Shown: positions 8,768 to 17,891 of the stretch, piece by piece
Layout: every line of letters begins with the position of its first letter
Position numbering within the stretch: position 1 is the stretch's first letter
Source of the DNA: CALISC01 sp963542545
Lineage (GTDB): Bacteria > Bacillota_I > Bacilli_A > Acholeplasmatales > Acholeplasmataceae
NCBI GenBank assembly: GCA_963542545.1
Contig: CAUTWO010000005.1
Coordinates: 1-60,462 of the forward strand
Direction: 5' to 3'
Length of the DNA stretch: 60,462 nucleotides
The notes under the pieces: generated by a model
Told to the model about the DNA's origin: nothing
The model's database searches: none
The model's input: only the letters and a program-made list of their open reading frames with translations
Program-made: the position numbers and the translations under genes

Positions 8768-10773
8768 ATGAAAAAAGCATTTGTTTTACTGTTAGTTGCA
8801 ATGTTGTCATTCTTTTTCTATTGTTGCACTAAAGTTAATTTAAATACAATAATGAACGAAGTTAGTTTAAAGGACTACTCTAATAAAAGAATAAATGCAG
8901 ACATTCAAACTAATTTAGAAGAACTTAAAAACAAATATAAAGTAGACATTAAGGTTGGGTTTAACGACAACGAAATTGCAAGTTATGAAAACTCAACAAT
9001 TAAGATAAACAAAAAATCAGAAGACAGCACTTTAATTGTAAAAATTACGGTTAGCTATAAAAATCAACAACTTACTAAGTTGTTTAAGATTTTTATTGCC
9101 AAAATAGACAACACTTTACCTGAACCTTCACCAACCCCCGATCCAAACCCACAACCAAATCCTAATCCACCAACTCCGTCCCCAGAGCCTGAACCAAATC
9201 CAACCCCTAAAAACCAGCATCCTGTAATTAAAGCAGTCAAAGCAAATGACAATGAAAAAGTTACCGCAATTGGCTGGATAGTTGCCTATTACTTAAACTT
9301 TGGTGTGACTCTTCAAGACAGTACCGGCGGAATTACTTTAAAATCGGTAAAAACGACTCAGTTAAGTTTAGTCAAATCCAAGCATTGGTTGGCAAGTACG
9401 TTCAAGTTTCCGGAACTCGTACTGTATACAACGGTTTAGTTCAAATTTCAAAAATTACTGAAATTAAAGAAATTTCAAATCCAGAAGAACCTTTTCCAAC
9501 AGCCCTAGACATAACTAAACTAGACATTGCTAAACACCAGGCTAGACTACAAAGTACGCTAGTTAGCATTACTAACGCAAAGGTTAAAAGTTTTGAAAAA
9601 GATTCAAAATACGGAAACATCAATATTGTTTTTGAGTTTTTCGGCAAACAACTTTCCTTTAGATATGACAGCCGCGTAAATAAAGCCAAATGGGCTTCAA
9701 TACTTGAAAACTTAAAACCAGGTAAGTCTTATGACCTGACTAATTTAGTGTTTTCGTTTTACAACCAACCACAATGTTCAGTTTCAGAAAGTTTTGAGTT
9801 TAAACCGCACGTTAATGAAAGCGGGAAAATCAATGTTTTCTTTGACTTAAACGGCGGAACTATTGCAGGCGGTGTTCAACCACAAATTATTGAAGTTGGA
9901 CAAACTGCAAAAAACCCAGGCACCCCAACTAAGCAAAACTATGAGTTTTTAGGTTGGTCTAAAACTGGCAAAACCGACGATATTTTTAATTTCAATGCTA
10001 AGTTAACCGAAGACACAACGCTTAAGGCTGTATATAAATACAATGGACCTGCTGAAGACTTAGACGAAGTCAATGGCTATTATTCTTCTGTAAAAGGTCT
10101 GGAAGGCGATGCGCTTCGTGCCAGACTTAAACAAATCATAGACAAACCAGCAACTTCTTACGACACAGCACTAGAAGCTCTTAGAAAAGCAGATGAGTCT
10201 ATCACAAACCCTGGCTATTTTTATTTAGCGTATACTGGAGACAGTCCAAGATATCAATATAGAGTAAACTCAAAAGATGGCTGGAACCGTGAACACGTTG
10301 TGCCAAACCAAAAATTAAAACAACACGGTATTGCAAAAGGTGAACTTCACAACTTAAGAGCCTGTGATATTCAAACCAATTCAAGCAGGTCTAACTATCC
10401 ATTTGTTGAAGGAAGCGGCGCAAACAAGGCAATCAACGGCAGCACCTACTATCCAGGTGATGAACACGTAGGCGATATCGCAAGAATTTGTCTGTATATG
10501 GCTCTGCGTTATGACTTTCCACTTAAAAAGGTAGGTAAATTAGAGACTTTTTTAAAGTGGCATAGACAAGATCCGGTTAACGAATTTGAAAAAAGAAGAA
10601 ACAACATTTTGGCTCAATATCAAAAAAACCGAAACCCTTTTATTGACAACCCCCAGTTTGTTGAAAAAATTTTTGGGAACACAAAAACCACTTCTTTAAA
10701 TGAAGTCATGTATAGTCTTTACTTGCAACTAGTTAAACCTGTTTGTATGTTTGAACAAAAACTAGATTTATAA
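8768..10773 (+). pseudogene. Secreted endonuclease I lipoprotein, frameshifted
   Basis: Two overlapping frames make one protein. Frame 1 (8768-9439) has a signal peptide with a Cys-Cys lipobox (FYCC, about residue 20), a Pro-rich linker (115-140) and the first half of an OB-fold (VTLQDSTGGITL). Frame 2 (usable from about 9340, to 10773) continues the OB-fold (LVGKYVQVSGT, YNGLVQI), then an InlB B-type repeat (VFFDLNGGTI, YEFLGWSKTG) and an endonuclease I domain (WNREHVVPN, ELHNLRACDIQTNSSRSNYPF, YYPGDEHVGDIARI, RNPFIDNPQF). The -1 switch falls at the slippery heptamer T TTA AAA (9337-9343). It may be a decayed gene, a one-base deletion in an A-run, a sequencing error, or programmed frameshifting. 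A paralogue lies at 35.4-37.7 kb. Confidence 0.75.
9337..9343 (+). other. Slippery heptamer at frame switch
   Basis: T TTA AAA read in the lipoprotein frame fits X XXY YYZ. A -1 slip here joins GGITLK to IGKNDSVKF and restores the OB-fold. The unshifted frame stops at 9437-9439, about 95 nt downstream. Confidence 0.5.
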
Positions 10774-10791
10774 ATTAAATTTAAGTAATAT

Positions 10792-10815
10792 AAAAAGGCC
10801 TGAAAAGGCCTTTTT
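10792..10815 (+). terminator. Rho-independent terminator
   Basis: AAAAAGGCCT (10792-10801), GAAA loop, AGGCCTTTTT (10806-10815): a perfect 10-bp stem ending in T residues, directly after the nuclease gene. Confidence 0.85.
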
Positions 10816-11447
10816 ATTTGAGCATTTATAAGATATTTAACTAGAGTTAATTTATATTTTTTTTCCACTTTAATAACATATTTATATCTGAATTAAACGA
10901 CAGTTTTCGTTCTCTTTTACCTTTAAAAGCTGTATTTTCTACTAACTTAATTGTTTTTATATCTATATTTTAAAAGGTAATATAAGGACGCATTTTTGTC
11001 ATTTTCTAGGTTGCGACCCTTTTTATAGAATATTCACGGTTTAAATTATTAAGTTTTGAATTTAAAATAGTGTGCTTAAAGCAAAACACACAATAATTTA
11101 GACCAACACCTGTTAAAAAATACAGAAAAAAGTTATGTTTGTGATTAGTTGCCTACACCGTCAAAAACTACAAAATCGCATTGTTATACCTTTTTTCAGT
11201 TTTATATAATTTTGCAACTTTTGTTTTTATAGCCGTTTGATATATATATATATATGAATTGATATAGTAAATAGCGTTTTTAGTGAAAGACAGATGAAGT
11301 TTTTAACTGTAAAACACGCTGATAAAGTCATATTTAAGGAAATTAATAATGTCAATATTAAAGCATATAAAATTTTACAAAATCACTTTATATAATTTAT
11401 ATAACCATAGCGCAATACTTTTGCATAACTTACACAAGGAGAAATAT
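10816..11447 (+). other. 632-bp noncoding upstream region of giant surface gene
   Basis: No convincing gene. It contains an (AT)8 tract at 11240-11255 between a TTTGAT and a TATAGT box (21 bp apart), and a perfect -10 box TATAAT at 11391-11396 closer to the gene. An in-frame ATG at 11349 lies upstream of that -10 and has no ribosome-binding site, so it is unlikely to be the start. Confidence 0.5.
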
Positions 11448-14400
11448 ATGCAACCTGAACAAAATATACAGTTTAATATGCTCCGCAAGAAAAGAAAAGG
11501 ATTTTTAATCCCAGCTTTATTTATTCTTGCGTTTACTTCACTTATTTTACTTGTTATCTTTTTATTTTCACACCCTACAGTTTATTTTTCTAAAAATAGC
11601 GGTTTCACTGAACACGACGCTGTTAAGGCTGGAAAAAATAAACTACGTTTTGTGGTGCCAGAAACTATAGATACAACTAAGTCTACTTTTATTTCTGTTA
11701 GAAAAGAATGGTTCACAACTAGCAGACTAGGAACAATTGTTGACATTAAGGCAAAACCAGGTAAATACTTAGCCCTTGACTTTACAGACCGTCAACACGA
11801 CTCTGAAGTTTTTACTATTTACACTAAGAACTGGTTTGGAATTAAAAAGCAGTATGACGTAATTGTTGATTACTCTAACTTCCTTCGCATCTTTTTCCCT
11901 GAGTCACATGATAGTGCGATTCCTCGCAAACCAGAAATTCTTCCATATTCTAAACTACAAACCGAACACAAACACAAATATGAGGAACTTTACAAAATCA
12001 AAAGTTTCTATGCGTACGACAAAGACGGAAAAATCGCTCCAGAACCTATTCACAGAAGAGATGTTTTTTCTAAAGACATCGCTCAAGGCCGTGCATTTAT
12101 TGTTAACAACAGCACGCAAATTTCTTTAGTTTATGATTTCTTACTGCCAGGTATCTTTAAAAACCAAGCCCAAAAAACCCAAGTTTACGACCTTGTTGAC
12201 AAAACTGTTGGAAAAGCAAAAACTCTAGACCCTGAAAAACAAGGACACGAAATTCAGTTTAATACTCCTCCTTTCTATATTTCTAAGTTCCTTGGTTGGT
12301 ACTATATTGACCCAACTGGCAACCGAGTTGACTTAAAACCGGGCGAAGAGTTTAATATCCCAACTTGGGTAAAATCTGAACTTAGACTAATTGCTAAATA
12401 CGACATTACTGCTGATATAGATAAGTTAGCTCCAGCCCTTGACAAACAAGGTCTGGTTGCGGTTTCATACTTTGATGGCGTGCAAAGAGTATTTTTAGAT
12501 ATTGTCAAGAGAGGCACACCACTTCGTGAACACATCTACAATAAAGACGGATATGTTTATGAAGGCTGGTATAAAGACAGCGCTTTCACAAAAAAAGTAG
12601 ACTTTAGTCAAGAAGTTGCAACTACTCATATTTCGCTTTACTTAAAGTCAATTCCTCAAAACCAACCACAACCCGAAAAACCAACTAAATACCACACTAT
12701 TACTTTCAAAACTCCAGATGGCGCATCTCAACTTTCTCCAGCAAAAGTAGCGCGCGACCAAAAACTTGACGCAAACTATGCAGCGCCAAACCGAGTTTCA
12801 AAAGTTTACCCAGACGGTAAACTTGAAGAGCTTGACTACTGGACAATTTGGGATCCTGTTAATAACCAAGACACAGGTGTTAAGTTTGACTTTAATACTC
12901 CAATTACCAGCGACCTTATACTGTATGCTCATTTAAGACCATATAAAGCACCAGACTCAGAACGTCCAGTAAATTTCAAAGTGCTTGACCATATTCAAAA
13001 CCAAACACTTTACGACAAAACTTTAACTGCAGTTAACAACAAAATTCAAGATGCAGATAAAGCAGAAATCAACGGTATTTTGGGAAATGCTCCTGCTGAT
13101 GTTGAAACTCCAATGGGCACATATCGCTTCAAAGGTTGGTATTTAAATGGTGACATCAACTCTCCATTTAATATAGGCGACGTACTTCCTAAAAACATAA
13201 AACGTTTTGAAATTCACGCAGTTTATGACTTTGAGCCAAATGACAAAGTACCTAACCCACAAGATCCTGACAACCCGCTTCCTCTTGACCCAAGTTTAGT
13301 TAAACTAACTTTCTTAACGCCTGAGCGCACTGTACTTGCAGTTCAAACTCAAGAAAAAGGCAAGGCATACGCGGGAACTCTGCCTACTATTTCTAAACTA
13401 GGCTATGTATTTAAACACTGGGCTTACTTTGAAAACAACGAAGTTAAAGACCAATTTGATGCTACTGCTGTTTTAAATGACAACAAAGTACTATATCCTG
13501 TGTTTGAAAAAGATCCAAACGCAAACCTTGAAAACGAAGAACTTCATACAGTTAAGATCTACAATCCACTACTTAAATCAACTCAAGTCTTAAAAGTTAA
13601 AAAAGGTCAACTACTTGGAGTAGACACAAACGCCTACACCACTACTATTGAAGACAAAGAATACGTCTTTGATAAGTTCACTAAAGAAGATGATTCTACT
13701 TTTGATCATTTAACTACGCAAATTACTAAAGACTTAAACTTAACCGTTAATCTAAAAGAAAAAGTACTTGATGGCTTTAAGTCAATTGACACAAAAATTA
13801 GCGATCCTGTTCAAGGAAAAGTTTTATATGAAGGCAAAATCCGCATAAAAGACGGCCAAATTTATGCACCAGACCGCGTGAAACTACAGGCTATCCTTGA
13901 CACAGTTGGCGCAGACATTGACGGCGCTATGGGTAAACATCAATTTAAGGGCTGGTATTTAGATGGAGACACTAATTCTCCGTTTACAGTTAACGACCAA
14001 ATTGATCAAAATACTGTTCGTCTAGATATTCAGGCAGTTTATGACTTTGAGCCAAATGACAAAGTACCTAACCCACAAGATCCTGACAACCCGCTTCCTC
14101 TTGACCCAAGTTTAGTTAAACTAACTTTCTTAACGCCTGAGCGCACTGTACTTGCAGTTCAAACTCAAGAAAAAGGCAAGGCATACGCGGGAACTCTGCC
14201 TACTATTTCTAAACTAGGCTATGTATTTAAACACTGGGCTTACTTTGAAAACAACGAAGTTAAAGACCAATTTGATGCTACTGCTGTTTTAAATGACAAC
14301 AAAGTACTATATCCTGTGTTTGAAAAAGATCCAAACGCAAACCTTGAAAACGAAGAACTTCATACAGTTAAGATCTACAATCCACTACTTAAATCAACTC

Positions 14401-17400
14401 AAGTCTTAAAAGTTAAAAAAGGTCAACTACTTGGAGTAGACACAAACGCCTACACTACTACTATTGAAGACAAAGAATACGTGTTTGACAAGTTTACAAA
14501 CAAAGACGGCTCTGACTTTGACCACTTAACAACTGCGATTACAAAAGACCTTGAGTTAACTGTTCACTTAAAAGAAAAAGAACTTGCAGGTTTTAGGCAA
14601 ATTGACATTAAAATTATTGACCCTGTTCAAGGTAAAGTTTTATTTGACGGCAAAGTGCGTGTTAAAGACAACCAAATATATGCACCAGACCGCGCAAAAC
14701 TACAGGCTATCCTTGACACAGTTGGTGCAGACATTGACACTGTACTTGGTAAATACCGCTTTAAAGGTTGGTATTTAAACGGAGACACCAACTCTCCGTT
14801 TACAGTTGACGGCAATTTAGATCCAAATACTACTAACTTGACAGTTAAGGCAGTTTACTACTTTGAAGATAACAATAAAGTACCAAATCCAGATAATCCT
14901 AGTGACCCTCAGCCACTTGACCCTACTTTAATTAAAGTTACTTTCCTTTCAGACAGCTACTCAGTTATCTCTGTTCAAACAAGCAAAAAAGGAAAAGTTT
15001 TTGATGGAACCTTGCCAAATGTTGAAAAGCGTGGCTACATCTTTAAACACTGGGTTTACTTTAAAGCAGGAGTAGTTGGCTCTATTTACAACGAACAAGA
15101 TGTGCTTACTGAAAACACAGTTCTGTATCCTGTCTTTGAAAAAGATCCAAGCGAACCTGAGCCAAAAAATACTGCTAAAGTCACTATGCAAAGCGAATTG
15201 CTTGGACAAAGCGAACATAGGTTTGTCAAAAAAGGTACAAAACTAGATTTAGATCCACAACAATTCAATACTAAAGTTGGTAAATACTTGTATAAGTTTA
15301 AACGTTTCGTTGACGAAAACGGAAATACTTTTGACTACAAAACCAAGCCAATTTTTGAAGATATTACTTTAAAAATAGAATACGAAAAAACTGAGCCGAA
15401 GGCTAAATACACTATTAAACACGTATTTGAAGGGGTAGAAGGACAAATTCCTGAAACCACTCAAACTGTAGAAAAAGAAACAACTGTTGGCAGCGAGATC
15501 ACTGTAGACAGCAGCGATGGTCTGCCTGGTCTTGACCACGGCTTTGATTTAGTTGACTCAACTGAAACTAAAACAGTTAAAGCAGACGGTTCTACTGAGT
15601 TTATCTTAAACTACAAGCGAAAAGAGTTTACTGTAACTTACCAAACAAACTACCACAATCAATTCCCAGGAACTGTGGTTTCAAACGAACCTCAAACTCA
15701 CAAAGTTAAGTATCAAGAGAAAATCAATGAACCAAACCCTGCACCAAAACTAGAGCGACACGGCCGCACTTATACCTTTAAACACTGGCAACTTGAGTCT
15801 ACTATGAACGGAGTCTACAGTGAGCAAAGTCCTTATAACTTCAACACCAGAGTTAACCGCAATGTTGATTTAGTTGCTTACTTTGAAGAAAAAATTGAAA
15901 AAGTAAACTACAAAATCGTACATATGTTAGAAAAGCAAGGCGAAAGTAGTGCACTAAACGGTCAATACGACAGAATTGAAGAAGTTGTTCAAGACCAAAA
16001 AGTAGAAGATGGTGCTACTTACCGAGATTACTCAGCACTAGACTCTAACTTATACGAAAAAGACTTAGCACACCCAGATAACGTGCTTAATGCACAGCTT
16101 AATACTGGCGATAACACTACCGAAGTTCGCCAATACTATAAGTTAAAAGAAACCACTGTTAACTTCCAAAAAACAACAGGTATTGAAAGTTTCGGTTCTG
16201 CTGAAACTATATCGGTTAAGAAAACCCGTAAAATTGACTTGCCAAACTACAACTTAAAGGCAAACTATGAGTTTACAGGTTGGAGTTTAAGTCAAAACGG
16301 ACCAAGTCAGGCTAAGTTTATCGCAAGCGGCGACAGTATGGATATTTACGCGAACACTAAAATTCTTGAATCTAGAGTTAAATATACTATTTTAACTCAA
16401 AGAGCAGATGGTGGATATGACACAACTTACCAAACTAAAACTGCCTTAATTGGTTCAGTTCACACAGCAAGTTATGCAAATCCAAATAGTTCTATTTACC
16501 AAGACCCTCGTTTCAACCCTACTCAATTTACAGTGAGCGCAAATGAAAACGAAAACCAAGTGACTGTAACAATTGACAGAAATGTCTACACAGTTACTTT
16601 TGAAGTTATTGGTCATTCTGGTCAAATCCTGAATAGAGTAATTAGGCATGGTGCTACAATTGGAGTGATTGATGAAAGCCAGTTTTCAGTAGATGGAAAT
16701 GGTATTATAAAGACTGAACTAGATGGTATAGAAAAAACTAAGGAAGAAATTGAAAGTTTCTTAGTTCAAAAAAACCATAAAGTAACTTTGCATATTGGCA
16801 GACTTATTAAGAAGTTTGGTAAATACCCACAAACTAGAGTTGACAATCCTGCAGGAATTCGTCATATAAAAGACGAAGTACACGAACTTAGGTTTAACTC
16901 AAAAGGCAATAACTACACTATGCAGTTTACTCGCAGTTACTGGCAAGACAACGCCGACAATAAATATGAAAAATACAATGGTCAATACTTTAAAATTGAA
17001 GATGTTATTTTTGTTAAAATTCCTAAACTAAACACCTGGTATACCGACAAAATAATTGACTTTTCACCTTTTAACATTAGTAACATTAATTATCCTGATG
17101 ATGCGAAACCTGAGCGCTCTATTTTTAAATCACTTGTTGAAGATATTGGAAAAGTTTTAGGCGGTGAAGTTCACATGCCTACTTATGATAGCGGCGATTT
17201 TAAATTTAAACCAGCCTATGACGCAGGTATACAGTCTCGGTTATTAAAAGAATCAACTGACTATGCCAAAGCAATTTTAGGTAGTGAAGATCATGATATT
17301 AAAAAATATCGTGGTTTTGATTTAACCCCTATTGTTGTTGAAGGAGATAGCTTTTCTTACCGAAAAAGGTACCACCAGCACTGGTGGCTCGCTACTCAGA

Positions 17401-17501
17401 TAGACTACCCTACTGCTCTCGTTAACCTCGTCAGAAACGACAACATCTTGGGCAGTGCTGGCGTGTCTAATGTTTTCGGTGTAGTGGTTTGCATTAGGTA
17501 G
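11448..17501 (+). CDS. Giant membrane-anchored repeat surface protein with variable DUF6273-like C-terminus
   Basis: The start at 11448 is chosen because AAGGAG (11436-11441) sits 6 nt before it, giving 2017 residues. An N-terminal basic stretch and hydrophobic helix (about residues 20-40) form a signal anchor; there is no lipobox. A long stalk follows of InlB B-type repeats (FKGWYLNGD, YVFKHWAYFENN) and MucBP-like units (YTIKHVFEG, VNYKIVHML). It includes a 272-residue tandem unit repeated with 422 identical nucleotides. The C-terminal ~230 residues begin GKYPQTRVDNPAGI and run through KIEDVIFVKI and STDYAKAILG to WWLATQ, matching the DUF6273 layout. The segment between WWLATQ and FGVVVCIR is unlike its paralogue at 17.9 kb, whereas the flanks are conserved. 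Probable adhesin; function inferred. Confidence 0.85.
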   Translation: MQPEQNIQFNMLRKKRKGFLIPALFILAFTSLILLVIFLFSHPTVYFSKNSGFTEHDAVKAGKNKLRFVVPETIDTTKSTFISVRKEWFTTSRLGTIVDIKAKPGKYLALDFTDRQHDSEVFTIYTKNWFGIKKQYDVIVDYSNFLRIFFPESHDSAIPRKPEILPYSKLQTEHKHKYEELYKIKSFYAYDKDGKIAPEPIHRRDVFSKDIAQGRAFIVNNSTQISLVYDFLLPGIFKNQAQKTQVYDLVDKTVGKAKTLDPEKQGHEIQFNTPPFYISKFLGWYYIDPTGNRVDLKPGEEFNIPTWVKSELRLIAKYDITADIDKLAPALDKQGLVAVSYFDGVQRVFLDIVKRGTPLREHIYNKDGYVYEGWYKDSAFTKKVDFSQEVATTHISLYLKSIPQNQPQPEKPTKYHTITFKTPDGASQLSPAKVARDQKLDANYAAPNRVSKVYPDGKLEELDYWTIWDPVNNQDTGVKFDFNTPITSDLILYAHLRPYKAPDSERPVNFKVLDHIQNQTLYDKTLTAVNNKIQDADKAEINGILGNAPADVETPMGTYRFKGWYLNGDINSPFNIGDVLPKNIKRFEIHAVYDFEPNDKVPNPQDPDNPLPLDPSLVKLTFLTPERTVLAVQTQEKGKAYAGTLPTISKLGYVFKHWAYFENNEVKDQFDATAVLNDNKVLYPVFEKDPNANLENEELHTVKIYNPLLKSTQVLKVKKGQLLGVDTNAYTTTIEDKEYVFDKFTKEDDSTFDHLTTQITKDLNLTVNLKEKVLDGFKSIDTKISDPVQGKVLYEGKIRIKDGQIYAPDRVKLQAILDTVGADIDGAMGKHQFKGWYLDGDTNSPFTVNDQIDQNTVRLDIQAVYDFEPNDKVPNPQDPDNPLPLDPSLVKLTFLTPERTVLAVQTQEKGKAYAGTLPTISKLGYVFKHWAYFENNEVKDQFDATAVLNDNKVLYPVFEKDPNANLENEELHTVKIYNPLLKSTQVLKVKKGQLLGVDTNAYTTTIEDKEYVFDKFTNKDGSDFDHLTTAITKDLELTVHLKEKELAGFRQIDIKIIDPVQGKVLFDGKVRVKDNQIYAPDRAKLQAILDTVGADIDTVLGKYRFKGWYLNGDTNSPFTVDGNLDPNTTNLTVKAVYYFEDNNKVPNPDNPSDPQPLDPTLIKVTFLSDSYSVISVQTSKKGKVFDGTLPNVEKRGYIFKHWVYFKAGVVGSIYNEQDVLTENTVLYPVFEKDPSEPEPKNTAKVTMQSELLGQSEHRFVKKGTKLDLDPQQFNTKVGKYLYKFKRFVDENGNTFDYKTKPIFEDITLKIEYEKTEPKAKYTIKHVFEGVEGQIPETTQTVEKETTVGSEITVDSSDGLPGLDHGFDLVDSTETKTVKADGSTEFILNYKRKEFTVTYQTNYHNQFPGTVVSNEPQTHKVKYQEKINEPNPAPKLERHGRTYTFKHWQLESTMNGVYSEQSPYNFNTRVNRNVDLVAYFEEKIEKVNYKIVHMLEKQGESSALNGQYDRIEEVVQDQKVEDGATYRDYSALDSNLYEKDLAHPDNVLNAQLNTGDNTTEVRQYYKLKETTVNFQKTTGIESFGSAETISVKKTRKIDLPNYNLKANYEFTGWSLSQNGPSQAKFIASGDSMDIYANTKILESRVKYTILTQRADGGYDTTYQTKTALIGSVHTASYANPNSSIYQDPRFNPTQFTVSANENENQVTVTIDRNVYTVTFEVIGHSGQILNRVIRHGATIGVIDESQFSVDGNGIIKTELDGIEKTKEEIESFLVQKNHKVTLHIGRLIKKFGKYPQTRVDNPAGIRHIKDEVHELRFNSKGNNYTMQFTRSYWQDNADNKYEKYNGQYFKIEDVIFVKIPKLNTWYTDKIIDFSPFNISNINYPDDAKPERSIFKSLVEDIGKVLGGEVHMPTYDSGDFKFKPAYDAGIQSRLLKESTDYAKAILGSEDHDIKKYRGFDLTPIVVEGDSFSYRKRYHQHWWLATQIDYPTALVNLVRNDNILGSAGVSNVFGVVVCIR
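13218..13639 (+). repeat. 422-bp direct repeat, copy 1
   Basis: Identical base for base to 14034-14455 (offset 816 bp, 272 codons) inside the giant surface gene. Identity continues after one mismatch at 13640 to about 13666. Confidence 0.95.
14034..14455 (+). repeat. 422-bp direct repeat, copy 2
   Basis: Second copy of the perfect in-frame repeat. The flanking parts of the 272-residue unit have diverged, and a third more divergent copy follows at about 14850-15150. Confidence 0.95.
17340..17501 (+). other. Putative DGR-type variable region 1
   Basis: The 3' end of the gene. Fixed WWL-x-TQ (codons 17382-17399) and FGVVVCIR plus stop bracket 26 codons (17400-17477) that differ from the paralogue at almost every position without length change. 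Of these codons, 22 of 26 end in C or T, as expected if the template codons were AAC/AAT mutated at A. Confidence 0.5.
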
Positions 17502-17891
17502 TCTCTTGACTGTTTGTACAGGTACTTGCATTTATTTTCATTTTAGAGATTTAACCACTGATTTAACCCCATAAAAAATAATCGCTTAATTTATACAATC
17601 AACTTTTTGAAAATATAAAAAGCTTTTCAAAAGCAAGCAAACAAGTTTTTTGAATCATATAATTTAAACTAAATTTAAAATTACTCTACTTCACTTTGCA
17701 TATTAGAGTGAAGTAGAGTAAGAATATCAATAGTTTTAAAAATCAAAACATAAAAACCAGAAAGTATTTAAATCACTTTTGTTTAGTATTTATTAAAAAT
17801 CCCACATCTAAAGTTAAAACAAAGGTAATTTAAATATTTTAATTGCTAAAAAACCACATATAATACTTTTTTAAAAAAGAGAGGCTTAAAT
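17502..17891 (+). other. Intergenic region between giant surface paralogues
   Basis: The first ~60 nt after the stop (TAGTCTCTTGAC, GGTACT, TTTTAGAGATTT) match the 3' flank of the second paralogue at 22440-22500. Beyond that lies a strong hairpin at 17681-17721. A -10 box TATAAT is at 17859-17864, before the next gene. No gene seen. Confidence 0.55.
17681..17721 (+). repeat. 15-bp perfect inverted repeat
   Basis: TTACTCTACTTCACT (17681-17695) pairs with AGTGAAGTAGAGTAA (17707-17721) around an 11-nt loop. No T-run follows, so it is not a classical terminator. It could be an mRNA 3' structure or a DNA cruciform. Confidence 0.7.

Noticed and set aside
11349..11447. Upstream in-frame extension of the giant surface gene
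   Set aside because: No ribosome-binding site at 11349, a TATAAT box lies inside it, and the ATG at 11448 has AAGGAG at ideal spacing followed by a normal signal anchor.
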